The notes beneath the pieces are model-generated. The model had not been told where the DNA came from. It was given only the letters and a program-made list of their open reading frames with translations, and made no database searches. The translations under genes were made by a program, and so were the position numbers. A stretch of DNA of 64,000 nucleotides from Vulcanisaeta sp. JCM 16161 (GTDB lineage Archaea > Thermoproteota > Thermoprotei > Thermoproteales > Thermocladiaceae). The stretch spans positions 62,001 to 126,000 of the forward strand of contig NZ_BBDO01000006.1 of assembly GCF_001316285.1 (NCBI RefSeq), in the 5' to 3' direction. Shown here piece by piece: positions 38,870 through 48,405 of the stretch. Each line of letters begins with the position of its first letter. Position 1 is the stretch's first letter.

Positions 38870-38927
38870 ATGAATCAGCTCTGGTGCCACTCCTCATTGC
38901 TCAGAAATACCAGTCATCATCACTAGT
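38870..38927 (-). ncRNA. C/D box sRNA (divergent pair, member 1)
   Basis: Minus strand: C box GTGATGA (38923-38917), 12-nt guide TGACTGGTATTT, D' CTGA (38904-38901), spacer GCAA, C' TGAGGA (38896-38891), 12-nt guide GTGGCACCAGAG, D box CTGA (38878-38875). C, D and D' are perfect, and the layout is canonical for archaeal 2'-O-methylation guide RNAs. The TATA element at 38944-38955 is 26 nt upstream of the C box. The target rRNA or tRNA sites were not searched. Confidence 0.82.
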
Positions 38928-38943
38928 GCAGATTAATCAAGGA

Positions 38944-38955
38944 AGTTTTTAATAC
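38944..38955. promoter_or_regulatory. Shared two-way TATA element for the sRNA pair
   Basis: AGTTTTTAATAC is centred at about 38949, 26 nt from the C box of each flanking sRNA. It can be read as a TATA box in both directions (TTTTTAATAC forward, GTATTAAAAA reverse), so one element may serve both divergent RNAs. Confidence 0.6.
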
Positions 38956-38973
38956 CTACCCGACGCACTTATT

Positions 38974-39028
38974 GTTGGTGATGACCACCTCGACCCCTGA
39001 GCAATGAGGAGTGGTATTACGACTGACC
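38974..39028 (+). ncRNA. C/D box sRNA (divergent pair, member 2)
   Basis: Plus strand: C box GTGATGA (38978-38984), 12-nt guide CCACCTCGACCC, D' CTGA (38997-39000), spacer GCAA, C' TGAGGA (39005-39010), 12-nt guide GTGGTATTACGA, D box CTGA (39023-39026). Its D'-spacer-C' core CTGAGCAATGAGGAGTGG is identical over 18 nt to that of member 1, but the outer guide is different. The 3' end abuts the Csl4 stop codon on the other strand. Confidence 0.82.
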
Positions 39029-39598
39029 TCATGCCCAATACTCAACAAGACTAACCTTACGCCTAACCATAGCGCCGCAATTAGGGCATTGAAGCAGTTC
39101 ATTGCCCTTCCACCTAAGTGTATGGCCACACCTAGGGCATCTTGCGTAAACCACACCGAGCTGCGCATCCCTCAGTGTCAGTGTGTATGGTGGATCTTTC
39201 GATATTACCCTAGCCCTGACTATATCGCCAATGCCGAGAAGCTCGCTGGCATTACCTGGTTTACCATTTAGTAATTGTGATGGTGGTATTATGCCCGTTA
39301 CATCATCTTTTAACACGATTTTATTGCCATTATTTTCAACGCCAATTATTTTCACAATAACAACCCTATCATTAGGTATGGCCACCACCTTACCATACAC
39401 AATATCATTTACCCTTAATAGTGAGTTACTACTTCTTATAGGCTTAACACTAATTACGTGCTCCCTATCATTCCTAACAACGATACCCATGACCTGAGCC
39501 CTCAATTTACCATCCGCATCAACCTCAACATTCTCCCCCGGCAGGTATTCCTCAGCAACACCAACAATATCTCCTGGAGCAACAACCTCCTTATTCAT
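39029..39598 (-). CDS. csl4: Exosome RNA-binding subunit Csl4
   Basis: 189 aa, intact. The N-terminal domain (VVAPGDIVGVAEEYLPGENV), the S1 domain (VNDIVYGKVVAIPNDRVVIV; GIGDIVRARVISKDPPYTLT) and the C-terminal zinc ribbon (RCPRCGHTLRWKGNELLQCP, then NCG) follow the Csl4 order. Csl4 caps the Rrp41/Rrp42 ring of the archaeal exosome and recruits RNA. The zinc ligands are C154-x2-C157 and C171-x2-C174 by rough count. It is divergent from surE. The gene's end is antisense to the tail of the sRNA at 38974. Confidence 0.93.
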   Translation of the reverse strand: MNKEVVAPGDIVGVAEEYLPGENVEVDADGKLRAQVMGIVVRNDREHVISVKPIRSSNSLLRVNDIVYGKVVAIPNDRVVIVKIIGVENNGNKIVLKDDVTGIIPPSQLLNGKPGNASELLGIGDIVRARVISKDPPYTLTLRDAQLGVVYARCPRCGHTLRWKGNELLQCPNCGAMVRRKVSLVEYWA

Positions 39599-39680
39599 GG
39601 CTCATCCACCACTAGGTCCTCTTGCAATCCTTGATTAGTGAGCACGAAACCCTTTATAAACCTATACCCTAAATGCCTTT

Positions 39681-40505
39681 GTGGTTAAGATACTCGTAAC
39701 GAATGATGACGGCATATATAGCCAGGGCTTAGGATGCTGTATGAATACGTTAAGGACCTGGGCGAGGTCTATGTAGTAGCCCCAGAAACGCCAAAGTCGG
39801 CCTCCGGCTTGGTATAACCCTACATAAGCCCCTCAGGGTATCGGTGATGGACCTATGCGGCTTTAAGGTGTATGCAACCTCAGGAACACCGTCAGATACT
39901 ATATACTTAGCTGCCCTGGAGATAACGGGGAATGTGGACCTCGTGCTCTCCGGCATAAATATTGGCGATAACACATCATTACAGGTAATACTATCATCAG
40001 GAACACTCGGCGCCGCATTCCAGGCAGCGCTACTTGGTATTCCTGCCATTGCATACTCAGTGGATGTTGAGAGCAGTGATGAGCTTGAGGATAATGAGGA
40101 ACTTGAGCCTTTGCTTAAGGCTGTGATTAGGGAGTCGGCAATGTATGTACTTAGACATGGGATGCCCAGGGGGGTTGATGTAATTAGTATTAATTTCCCA
40201 AGGGTGGTCAGTAGGGGTGCTAGGGTTAAGCTTGTTAGGGCTCGAAGCTTAAGTTCTCGGAGAAGATCGATGTTAGGGTTGACCCACGTGGAGGTAAGTA
40301 TTATTGGCTATTTGGTTCATTGCTTGAACCTGAACCAGACACTGATACGTACGTGGTTCATAGGGAGGGCAATATTGCGCTTACGCCATTGACCCTGGAC
40401 ATGAACGCCATAGGTCCACGGCAGGGGGTTGACATAGACAGCCTTAATAAGCTCGTTGATGTATTAAATACGGCGTTATTGCATTCCCGAGGTTATGGAA
40501 AATAG
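39681..40505 (+). CDS. surE: 5'/3'-nucleotidase SurE (frameshifts)
   Basis: About 276 aa, SurE survival-protein phosphatase acting on nucleoside monophosphates. From GTG 39681: [16 protein letters not shown] with the metal-binding Asp pair. Frames change at about 39735 ([19 protein letters not shown]) and 39811 (ITLHKPLRV), then continue with [29 protein letters not shown] and [14 protein letters not shown] third break near 40245 leads to [20 protein letters not shown] and the C-terminal [13 protein letters not shown]. Single added bases mend all three. TATA box CTTTATAAACC (39652-39662) is about 25 nt from the start. Confidence 0.9.
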
Positions 40506-40541
40506 AACTTAAATACAACATGCGTTTGTTTTTGGCATGGT

Positions 40542-40780
40542 ATGGAGAATCACCAGGCATTGTATATGGATGAGGTGAGGAAGGGTAATTACATGTTTTT
40601 CGTGAATCACATTCTTAATCAAATACCGGATGCCTTTAAGATGGGTTCATTGGATGTAAAGCTTCTTAGTGATTAAGGGATTACTTGTTGGGTATTGGTG
40701 ATGAGTTGGCGGAGATTTATTGTACGATTATGTCGACAAGGGCATTGACTTCTTTAGGGGAGGTGAGTGTGTGGGATTGA
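40542..40780 (+). CDS. Small hypothetical protein (one frameshift)
   Basis: About 79 aa. ATG 40542 begins MENHQALYMDEVRKGNYMFF and reaches a stop at 40676; adding a base there continues into RDYLLGIGDELAEIYCTIMS and ends SLGEVSVWD at 40780. CTTAAATAC at 40509-40517 is a TATA box about 30 nt upstream. Helical, soluble, no recognised family. Another small helical protein gene follows immediately, and the two may act together. Confidence 0.45.
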
Positions 40781-40801
40781 TTAATTAATTAATAAATATT
40801 T

Positions 40802-41143
40802 TTGCGTGATTTAATAACGGATGTTGATAAAAATGAGCATTGGGTTAGGATGGGAATTTACGTGCTTAAACTATTTAGTGCTAATGTTGGTGTCGCCGCA
40901 TTGATAGCCTTACCAATACAACATACCTCATTGGCTACTTCAAGAATTGAGAAAGATAATAAACTTGAGGATCAAATAATAATTACGTTAGGTAAGCTCT
41001 CCACCTTAACTGCCTCATTCTACGCTGAGATGCTGGTCCATTTATTGACGGAGGGTGTTGGTACACCGATTAATGCATTCATGGTGTTAGCAGGGAGTAT
41101 TGTTAATGAGTTAATGAGAGTTTACGGTAACCTCATTGCGTGA
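40802..41143 (+). CDS. Small helical hypothetical protein
   Basis: 113 aa from TTG 40802, or 98 aa from ATG 40850 (MGIYVLKLFSANVGVAALIA). Contains LEDQIIITLGKLSTLTASFY and LLTEGVGTPINAFMVLAGSI, amphipathic helices without a clear membrane segment. The AT-rich TATA region at about 40786-40799 is too close for the TTG start and favours a later one. No family recognised. It lies 22 bp after the previous small gene and 33 bp before ileS. Confidence 0.45.
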   Translation: MRDLITDVDKNEHWVRMGIYVLKLFSANVGVAALIALPIQHTSLATSRIEKDNKLEDQIIITLGKLSTLTASFYAEMLVHLLTEGVGTPINAFMVLAGSIVNELMRVYGNLIA

Positions 41144-41176
41144 AATTTTTAAATACTCAATATGCCTTAGGATTGG

Positions 41177-44100
41177 GTGTCCGTTATTGATTCACGCTTT
41201 ACCCTGGATGCTCAGTTCGATGTAAAAAGAATTGAGGAAGTAGTTAGGCAGTATTGGCGTGAGGCGAATATTGAGGGTAAGTGGCATGAAGGACCTAAGA
41301 ACGCCACTAGGTGGTTCACATTCCTTGAGGGACCGCCAACAACTAATGCTTTCCACACGTTGGCCATATTAGGGGTAGGACGTACAAGGACGTTGTACTT
41401 AGGTACCATAGGCTACTTGGTTATAGGGTTTGGGCTCAGGGTGGTTGGGACGAGCAGGGACTTCCCGTGGAGATTGAGGTTGAGAAAAAGCTTGGCTTAA
41501 GACTAAGAAGGATATTGAGAAGGTTGGTTATGACAAGTTCAGCCTTGAGTGTAACTCACTTGTTGATTATTACCTCGAGAAGTGGAGGGAAGTTGGTACA
41601 AGGAGGCTTGGTCTATGGCTCGACCTTGAGAGGGCCTATGAGACCAGGAAGCCCTACTACATAGAGCATGTATGGTCATTCCTAAAGAATGCCTGGGAAA
41701 AGGGGCTTTTATTCGAGGATTACAGGGTATTACCATTCTGTCCAAGGTGTGAAACGGCATTAAGCGATGCGGAGGTTGACCAGGGCTATGAGGATAGGGA
41801 GGATCCATCAATATATGTTAAGTTCCCCGTTGAGGGTACAAGCAACACTTACCTGGTCATCTGGACCACGACACCCTGGACATTAATCGATAATGAGGCT
41901 GTTGCTGTCAATCCAAACTTTAACTACGCGTTGGTCAGGGTCAACATAAATAATAATACGGAGTACTTATGGCTTGCCGAACCGCTTGTGCCGAAGTTAA
42001 TGGAGAAGTTCGGCATTAAGGATTACGAGATTGTTAGGGTTGTTAAGGGTTTAGAATTGGCTGGGACTAGGTATAGACATATATACATGGAGAGGGTGCC
42101 AATACATGCAACCCACATTGAGAAGGCTCACTACGTGGTTTTGGCGGATTTCGTGACGCTTGAGGAGGGTACTGGGCTTGTCCATATAGCCCCTGCCCAT
42201 GGCCCCGAGGACTTTGAGGTTGCCAAGAAGTATGGTTTGCCTATTACGAATTCCGTGGAAATTAACGGCATATTTAATGAGAATGGCGGTGAATTCCGGG
42301 GTAAGTACTGGCTCGATGTCTCTCAGGAGGTAATCAAGGATTTGAAGGGAAGGGGCTTACTCCTTCATTATGAGACCATAGTACATGCATACCCACACTG
42401 CTGGAGGTGCGGTACACCATTGATTTACAGGTCTGATAGGCAGTGGTTCATCAGGGTGTCGGCCTATAGGGACAGGCTTGTTGAGGAGCTTAAGAAGGTG
42501 AAGATATACCCGGACTTCCTTAGGGATAGTTCGATAACTGGGTTGCGAATGCCAGGGATTGGACTATATCGAGGAGTAGGGTCTGGGGTACGCCATTACC
42601 TGTCTGGCGCTGTAAGGATGACCCGAGTAAGGTCTTGGTGATAGGTTCACTGGATGAGTTGAGGAAGTACGCTAAGTTCATACCTAACGTGCCGAGTGAG
42701 ATGCTTGTTCATAGGCCGTGGATTGACATGGTGAGGATAGAGACTGAGGACTGCAGGGAGTGGGTTAGGGAGCCATTCGTTGTTGATGTTTGGATGGATA
42801 GTGGCGTTGCTGGATAGCCAGTGTTGATGGTCTTAGGAATAAGGAGTTATTCGATAGGTTATACCCCTATGATTGGGTAACGGAGGCTATAGACCAGACA
42901 AGGGGCTGGTTCTACTCATTACTCGTCACATCGGTCCTATGGATGGGCAGGGCGCCCTATAAATCCATACTAATTAGTGGTCATGTCGTTGATAAGTACG
43001 GTCAGAAGATGAGTAAGTCCAAGGGCAACGTTGTCTGGGCTGAGGACCTATTCAATAGGTGGGGTGCGGATCCAACGAGGCTCTACCTACTTACTAAGTC
43101 CGCTCCCTGGGACACCATGTCTGTTGACCCTGACGAGATTGCCGAAACCAGGAGCGTGCTTTCAATACTCTGGAATGTGGTTAAGTTTGCGGACACCTAC
43201 ATGACATTAGATAGGTTTGACCCAGCTACGCATAGGCTTGAGGGATTAATTGATAAGGGGTTGATCGAGGATAGGTGGTTACTCAGCAGGTTCAATAGTA
43301 GGTTGCGTAGATTCATTAACTACATGGATAATATGGAACTCCACATGGCTGCCAGGGAGTGGGTTAGCCTTATCGTTGATGATTTGAGCCATGGCTATAT
43401 CAGGCTGATTAGGCGTAGGGTTTGGACTGAGGAGAGTAGGGAGGATAAGTATGCGGCTTATGCTGTGCTCTATCACGTGATTAAGGGAGCCTTGATAATG
43501 GGTTCAGCCTAGTACCCCACATAACTGAGTACTTGTGGAATGCATTCATAAGGAAGTTTGAGGGGAATGAGTCAGAGAGTGTTCACCTCACATTGATGCC
43601 TCAGGTCAATGAGAGGTATATAGATGAGAAATTGGAGGAGGCCTTTGGCCTATTATTTACGATGTTCTCAGACATTGCTGAGATGAGGAATAGGATAAAG
43701 GTCAAGTTGAGGTGGCCCTTGCTAAGGCCGTGATTAAGGTCGAGAATGCCAGTAGTCTAGATATGCTTAGGCAGATTAAGCACCTGCTTGAGTATTTGGC
43801 TAATGTTAAGGATGTTGAGTTCGTGAGCGAGCTTGGGCAGTGTAATGAGGATGAGTATGTTAGGGCTCAGGGAAGGGGTTATGAGATATGCCTTAGTAAG
43901 GTCATGGATAGGAAGTTGTACTACGAGGCGTTGGCCAGGGAGGTTGTTAGGCGTGTGCAGACTATGAGGGCTAAGGCTAACCTTAAGGTTGATGAGAAGA
44001 TAAGGGTTTATGTGAGTACCGGAAGTGATGACTTATTATCAGCAATTAAGGAGTTCATGGGTTATATAATGAATGAGGTTAGGGCAATAGATATAGTGAT

Positions 44101-44188
44101 TGGTAACGTACCAGCAAGCGCATTTGCCATGGATTGGGATATTGAGGACATGAAGATTAGGATAGGGGTAGAACGCGTAACTCAATAA
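41177..44188 (+). CDS. ileS: Isoleucyl-tRNA synthetase (many frameshifts)
   Basis: About 1000-aa class I synthetase. The HIGH region is broken at about 41350-41470 and is recovered as [21 protein letters not shown] sequence by adding bases. The editing domain ([40 protein letters not shown]) is intact, as are [20 protein letters not shown] and KMSKS ([12 protein letters not shown], codons 43006-43020). Further breaks occur at about 42530, 42620, 42815, 43510 and 43725. The C-terminal anticodon-binding part ends RIGVERVTQ at 44188. This is an essential gene with no second copy here, so the breaks are most likely sequence errors. GTG 41177 is 27 nt after TTTTTAAATA. It overlaps the ASCH gene end by 7 bp. 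Confidence 0.93.
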
Positions 44189-44753
44189 TCCGTTATAACG
44201 CCCATACGCATCAAATGCTTAAGCGCCCTCCTAACAACCCTCCTAATTACTACCCTACCCTTAAAGGAATTGAATAACTTAATCGCGGCCTTACGAACAC
44301 TACCCTCATTAACCAACTCCTGCAATATCCTCCTCTCCTCATCACTCATTGGTACATTATATCTAAGCGCAAGCCTTGCAATATCGACAGGGCTAAGGCC
44401 AATGGAACCATCATCCCTACGCCCAATCGCCCTAGTAACCTCAAGCGTGAGTATTGTTACCCAGTCATCATTAGACACATTACCATAGATATCCCTTAAC
44501 TCCCCAATTAATGCCTCCCGGCTGGTGAAACCATCGGCAATGGCATCTTCATCCGTTAACTCAGAAATTCTCTTGTAAAGTACATTTACTATGCGCGCTT
44601 GGCAACAACCATACCACCGCTATGAATAAAGACCTCCCTGTACTTCGGCCTAATTATACCGAGCCTAATCGTCGTGAATCTACCATTACCCAACTTATCC
44701 AGGTACTTCGACTTAAGCATTAGGTGCCTACCCAGGTAAACAACCCTACGCAT
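44182..44753 (-). CDS. ASCH/PUA-like domain protein with helical C-terminal domain (one frameshift)
   Basis: About 191 aa. From ATG 44753: MRRVVYLGRHLMLKSKYLDK, TTIRLGIIRPKYREVFIHSG. One base added at about 44595 continues it into IVNVLYKRISELTDEDAIAD and GFTSREALIGELRDIYG, the typical ASCH ending in which the Asp-Gly-Phe segment precedes a helix. ASCH domains bind RNA or act as small nucleases. The last 90 residues are a helical domain ([36 protein letters not shown]) resembling a winged helix. Convergent with ileS. Confidence 0.75.
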
Positions 44754-44812
44754 TTCTACGGTTAATGAGGGGAGAGAGCGCTTTTAAAAGCGTTTATTCG
44801 CGGTATACGTGT

Positions 44813-45133
44813 ATGAACCTTGAGAGCATTGTTAAGTATGCAAATGCGGCCTACGCAGGCCTAATGATAGGATTAGCCGCCTACTTCGTAATACTGATTA
44901 GGCATGGTTACACATTCGTTCCATCAAGCTCAATAAGCGTTGATCAGTTATTCTCATCAGGCGCACTGGGTCCATTAATGCTTGGCGTAGTTCCCTGGAT
45001 TATCATGGTCATGATAATTGCGACAATATTCATCGTCCTAATAAATATGGCCTATGAAAATAGCCTAAAGCCTAAGAAAGTGGGGAAGGAGGTTGCGAAG
45101 AGGAGGGAGGAGAGGAGGAAGGGTAGGAAATGA
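44813..45133 (+). CDS. Small two-helix membrane protein with basic tail
   Basis: 106 aa from ATG 44813 (MNLESIVKYANAAYAGLMIG). The two membrane helices are AAYAGLMIGLAAYFVILI and VPWIIMVMIIATIFIVLINM, with an external loop rich in Ser, then a strongly basic C terminus (KPKKVGKEVAKRREERRKGR). ATG 44813 is preferred over the in-frame ATG 44765 because the TATA element CTTTTAAAAG lies at 44779-44788. The basic tail could contact ribosomes or nucleic acid; this is inference only. Family unknown. Confidence 0.55.
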   Translation: MNLESIVKYANAAYAGLMIGLAAYFVILIRHGYTFVPSSSISVDQLFSSGALGPLMLGVVPWIIMVMIIATIFIVLINMAYENSLKPKKVGKEVAKRREERRKGRK

Positions 45134-45163
45134 GGTTTTAAAGAGTGATGGGTCGAAAAATCC

Positions 45164-45442
45164 TTACTCAAGCTCCTTCTCGGTTAATCTGCGCTTCACA
45201 GCCCTATCAAAGACTATCCAATTCCTATACCACTCCTCATTAACCTTCTTAAGCTCAGTTAATATGGCCTTGGTTAGGTCCTTAGCGGTGACCTTATCAA
45301 CATCCATGAATTGGCACTCAATCTTCCTGGCAATCCTCCTAGCAACATCGATTGGCGCTCCCGTCTTAAGTATACTAACTATAACCTTCTCAATTATGAA
45401 GTCCTCCTCGGAGCCATCTCTCTTGACTACCTTATTCACCAT
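45164..45442 (-). CDS. Stand-alone ATP-cone domain protein
   Basis: 92 aa, intact. The whole protein is one ATP-cone: VNKVVKRDGSEEDFIIEKVI, SILKTGAPIDVARRIARKIE, and the C-terminal WYRNWIVFDRAVKRR, as found at the N terminus of ribonucleotide reductases and in NrdR. NrdR's zinc finger is absent. Stand-alone cones occur in archaea and may sense dATP/ATP for regulation of an enzyme encoded elsewhere. No ribonucleotide reductase gene is in this window. Confidence 0.85.
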   Translation of the reverse strand: MVNKVVKRDGSEEDFIIEKVIVSILKTGAPIDVARRIARKIECQFMDVDKVTAKDLTKAILTELKKVNEEWYRNWIVFDRAVKRRLTEKELE

Positions 45443-45506
45443 ATCAATTGATTATAATAAAATCTTACTAAAAATACCTTTCCTAAATAATCAACATTTG
45501 TCCCAA

Positions 45507-46826
45507 TTATTGCTTCCTAGATATATTTTGCGAGGATAATAACGACTCAATCTTACCAATGTAAAGGGTCTTCTCAATCTCCTCATAATTATCATTAACC
45601 CTAATCATGCCGAGCCTAATATGATCAACCAAATCCTCATTATTGAAGGACTTGGGTATCGATATCACGGCCTTACCCGTGTTATAATATATCTTACGTA
45701 ATACGCCCAGGGATAATAGGTAATTGTCCCTGTCCTCCAATGCCACGAGCAACCCCCTCTCCCAATTCACTGGCAATATCGCTATACTCACATCGCCAAG
45801 GTTCTTAACCTGAAATTCCTTAACATCGCCTATGGCTACGGCAACCCCTCCCCACTGCTCAATGTAATGTATTGGTACGTTAAGGCTCCTCCGAATTAAC
45901 CTTGTAATATAATTGTCATACCTTAATCCATTGAATAACGGTAAGTTCACAATAGGTTTTTCCCTAAGGTTTATGCTCAATTCCCTGGAGGGCATTAAAT
46001 ACTTACTATAACCCATCTCCCTCCGTATCCTCCTATCATCCCTATCCCTAATCCTGGCATTGGATGGTGATGGTAATACAATAGTATTAATTGTAATGCT
46101 TGCCAACCCCTTAAGTAATTCGTTAACCTCATCACCACGCCTAATAACAATGACGTAGTTCGCACTTACGTGTTTAATCATTTCAAGTTTAAACTTAACA
46201 GCGGCTGGGTCGGAGATCCAACCATCCGTATTGATTACTACGGCATCAACATTATGACCATGTTTAAGTTCATTAACCAATTTCGAAATAGAATTCAATA
46301 CATAATCCCACACGTGCTCTATGCTTGTGGTCTTCACGAATATTGACCTCAAATTCCTCAACTGCGTTAGATGGGTTATAAAATTCGTGGCTATTGACGC
46401 GGATACCGTTGTTGGTGGTCCAATATCGTTTTGGCCAGGGTCACCATCAATAACACCAACCTTAAGCCCGCCCATTACACCCTTATTAACGAGTATTGTG
46501 GTTACTGTTGTTTTTCCAACATCCATGGCACCGAGCACCACTATAACGGAATTCCTTAATTGTATAGTAGATAATGCCCTATCCCACGTATCGATTACCT
46601 CGTTGGTTCCATCAATCCTTTCTATTCTTCCCTCAGGTCCAAGCACAACATCTATCTTACCCTCACCGAGTGATTTCGCAACTATTCTTCTACCTCTCAT
46701 GACCGTGAACGAGGATCCAGGCCCATACTCGGCGCCCAATACATAGAGTTTACCATCAATTATTCTAATACTTGCTGGACCATCAATACTCAGAAATTCA
46801 TTGGGTCCTACTGACTGTACTTCCAC
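45507..46826 (-). CDS. Clp1/Grc3-like polynucleotide 5'-hydroxyl kinase
   Basis: 439 aa, intact. Walker A is GAMDVGKTT (residues 99-107), followed by the Clp1-family motif DGDPGQNDIGPPTTVS (126-141) with the catalytic Asp, and INTDGWISDPAA. Archaeal Clp1 homologs phosphorylate 5'-OH ends of RNA and DNA, and act in RNA ligation or processing. The N-terminal domain (FLSIDGPASIRIIDGKLYVL) is the strand-rich region seen in Clp1. The C-terminal domain (GDVSIAILPVNWERGLLVAL) is also present. One of the few long genes here without a frameshift. Confidence 0.9.
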   Translation of the reverse strand: MEVQSVGPNEFLSIDGPASIRIIDGKLYVLGAEYGPGSSFTVMRGRRIVAKSLGEGKIDVVLGPEGRIERIDGTNEVIDTWDRALSTIQLRNSVIVVLGAMDVGKTTVTTILVNKGVMGGLKVGVIDGDPGQNDIGPPTTVSASIATNFITHLTQLRNLRSIFVKTTSIEHVWDYVLNSISKLVNELKHGHNVDAVVINTDGWISDPAAVKFKLEMIKHVSANYVIVIRRGDEVNELLKGLASITINTIVLPSPSNARIRDRDDRRIRREMGYSKYLMPSRELSINLREKPIVNLPLFNGLRYDNYITRLIRRSLNVPIHYIEQWGGVAVAIGDVKEFQVKNLGDVSIAILPVNWERGLLVALEDRDNYLLSLGVLRKIYYNTGKAVISIPKSFNNEDLVDHIRLGMIRVNDNYEEIEKTLYIGKIESLLSSQNISRKQ

Positions 46827-46878
46827 GATATAATTATTAATTACGTAATTATTTAAGCTTGATTACTCAATAACTACC

Positions 46879-47199
46879 TTAATACAATGCTAAATCCCTG
46901 AAATCATAGGGTATCGGCTTGCCCCTCTTCTTGAGTTCATCATATCTCTCTGCCAGGAATGCCTCAAGTATTGGGCATCCCTCGTACCTGCCCTCCCTTG
47001 GGCATTTATGATCCTCCGTATTGAATAATATGAAGCAATCGCCGGACCTGGTATCGTAGTATGGGCACTTCTTATAATAATCCTTCATTGACCTAATTAT
47101 CCTAACGATCCATCGCTGCTTTGGATCCTTTATTTCTCGCTTTAGCTCGTATTCATTTAAATCTTCCTCGTCTGAGTAGCCATACCTCACTAAAACCAC
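46879..47199 (-). CDS. Small four-Cys protein, unknown
   Basis: 106 aa, soluble and strongly charged. The central segment carries four Cys: CPYYDTRSGDC, then HKCPREGRYEGC (spacing C-x9-C-x10-C-x8-C). This layout could bind zinc or an iron-sulfur cluster. N terminus MVLVRYGYSDEEDLNEYELK, C terminus KPIPYDFRDLALY. It is divergent from the moxR gene with 124 bp between. No family recognised. Confidence 0.6.
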   Translation of the reverse strand: MVLVRYGYSDEEDLNEYELKREIKDPKQRWIVRIIRSMKDYYKKCPYYDTRSGDCFILFNTEDHKCPREGRYEGCPILEAFLAERYDELKKRGKPIPYDFRDLALY

Positions 47200-47323
47200 C
47201 TTTTCGAAACGACTAAGGCGTTATTGAGTAAGGATATTAATACCTTTCTCCTCATGCAAAGGCAAATTAATTAAAACGATGTAGCACTAAAAATTTAAAG
47301 CTCAAGAACTGCGTTTGTACTGA

Positions 47324-48325
47324 ATGGCAACAGGCAAGGAACTAATGGCATTACTACCACGATTGTCAGACCTGGTTAAGAGGGAGGAAATTCAGGTTAA
47401 TAAATTGGTTGCGGATGCCATAAGGACAAAGGGCATTAAGAAAATACTGACTGAATTGGAGAGGGAGCTTAAGGGGCTTAATGATATAGCGATGGATGTG
47501 CTAAGTAGCCTTGCCGTGGGTAGGCACGTACTCATAATGGGGCCTGTGGGCATAGGAAAAACAACATTAGCAGAGACGTTGGCCGAGGTTCTTCATATTT
47601 CGGAACCTCCATACATCGAGGTCGCATGTCACAGCCACATGACGGCTACGGAATTGACCGGGGACATCGACATAGCCGTAGCACTACAAGCGGGGCTTGA
47701 CCACCCACTGGCCTATATACCTGGCCCCCTGGTTATGGCTCATGGCGGCATACTAATACTTGATGAGGTGAATAGGTTGAATCCATATAGCCAGGCGGCG
47801 TTGCTCCAGGTTTTGCAGGAGCATTACGTATTCATAAGGGGCTTTAAAATAAGGAGTGACTTCCTCGTAATAGCCACGTCAAACCCAGCCGAGTACTCAG
47901 GCGTTTATGAACTCAGTGAGGCGTTGGCCGATAGGATGAAGGTCGTGGAAATACCATATCCAGACAAAGACCTCCTTAAGTCAATACTCTCCTGGAAGAG
48001 TGGCCTATACATGGAGCACCTAGGCCTTAAGGCTCCCGATGCGTTGACCGAGGTTACCGCTACGTTCATGACATTGGTCGCTCAGGACAGTAATATTGAG
48101 GTTGGCCCGAGCATTAGGTCGGCCATTTATGCCATAACCACGGCCATGTCCAGGGCCTGGCTTGAGGGTAGGGAGGTCTCACTTAATGACTTAAAGAGGG
48201 AAATCATCAGTAATATGGTTAATGTTGTGCGTGGGAACTTCGCAAATGAGATTGAGAAGAAGGATTACCTTGCACGTAAGTTTGATGAGGCTGTGATGAT
48301 GTATAGGAGATATTCAAGGAGATGA
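47324..48325 (+). CDS. MoxR-type AAA+ ATPase
   Basis: 333 aa, intact. Walker A GPVGIGKTT (residues 73-81), Walker B GILILDEVNR, sensor 1 VIATSNPAEY, and the conserved ALADRM arginine finger. MoxR ATPases act as chaperones, with VWA-domain partners, in metal insertion or complex maturation. Here the VWA gene follows after one small gene, the standard pair. TATA-like AAAATTTAAAGC lies about 29 nt before the ATG. The target complex cannot be named from the window. Confidence 0.9.
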   Translation: MATGKELMALLPRLSDLVKREEIQVNKLVADAIRTKGIKKILTELERELKGLNDIAMDVLSSLAVGRHVLIMGPVGIGKTTLAETLAEVLHISEPPYIEVACHSHMTATELTGDIDIAVALQAGLDHPLAYIPGPLVMAHGGILILDEVNRLNPYSQAALLQVLQEHYVFIRGFKIRSDFLVIATSNPAEYSGVYELSEALADRMKVVEIPYPDKDLLKSILSWKSGLYMEHLGLKAPDALTEVTATFMTLVAQDSNIEVGPSIRSAIYAITTAMSRAWLEGREVSLNDLKREIISNMVNVVRGNFANEIEKKDYLARKFDEAVMMYRRYSRR

Positions 48326-48405
48326 GCATTAGTATGAACAGGCATAAGTAATTAGATGGGTAAGTTATTTAATACGGCGCACATTATCTATATTGGGGTT
48401 AGGGC

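Noticed and set aside
38889..39014. 18-bp inverted repeat as terminal repeats of a small mobile element
   Set aside because: The arms are the internal cores of two C/D box sRNAs in opposite orientation; no transposase, target duplication or second copy seen.
41177..44188. ileS as a pseudogene
   Set aside because: It is essential, no other copy is in view, all catalytic motifs remain, and the breaks follow the same missing-base pattern as in other housekeeping genes.
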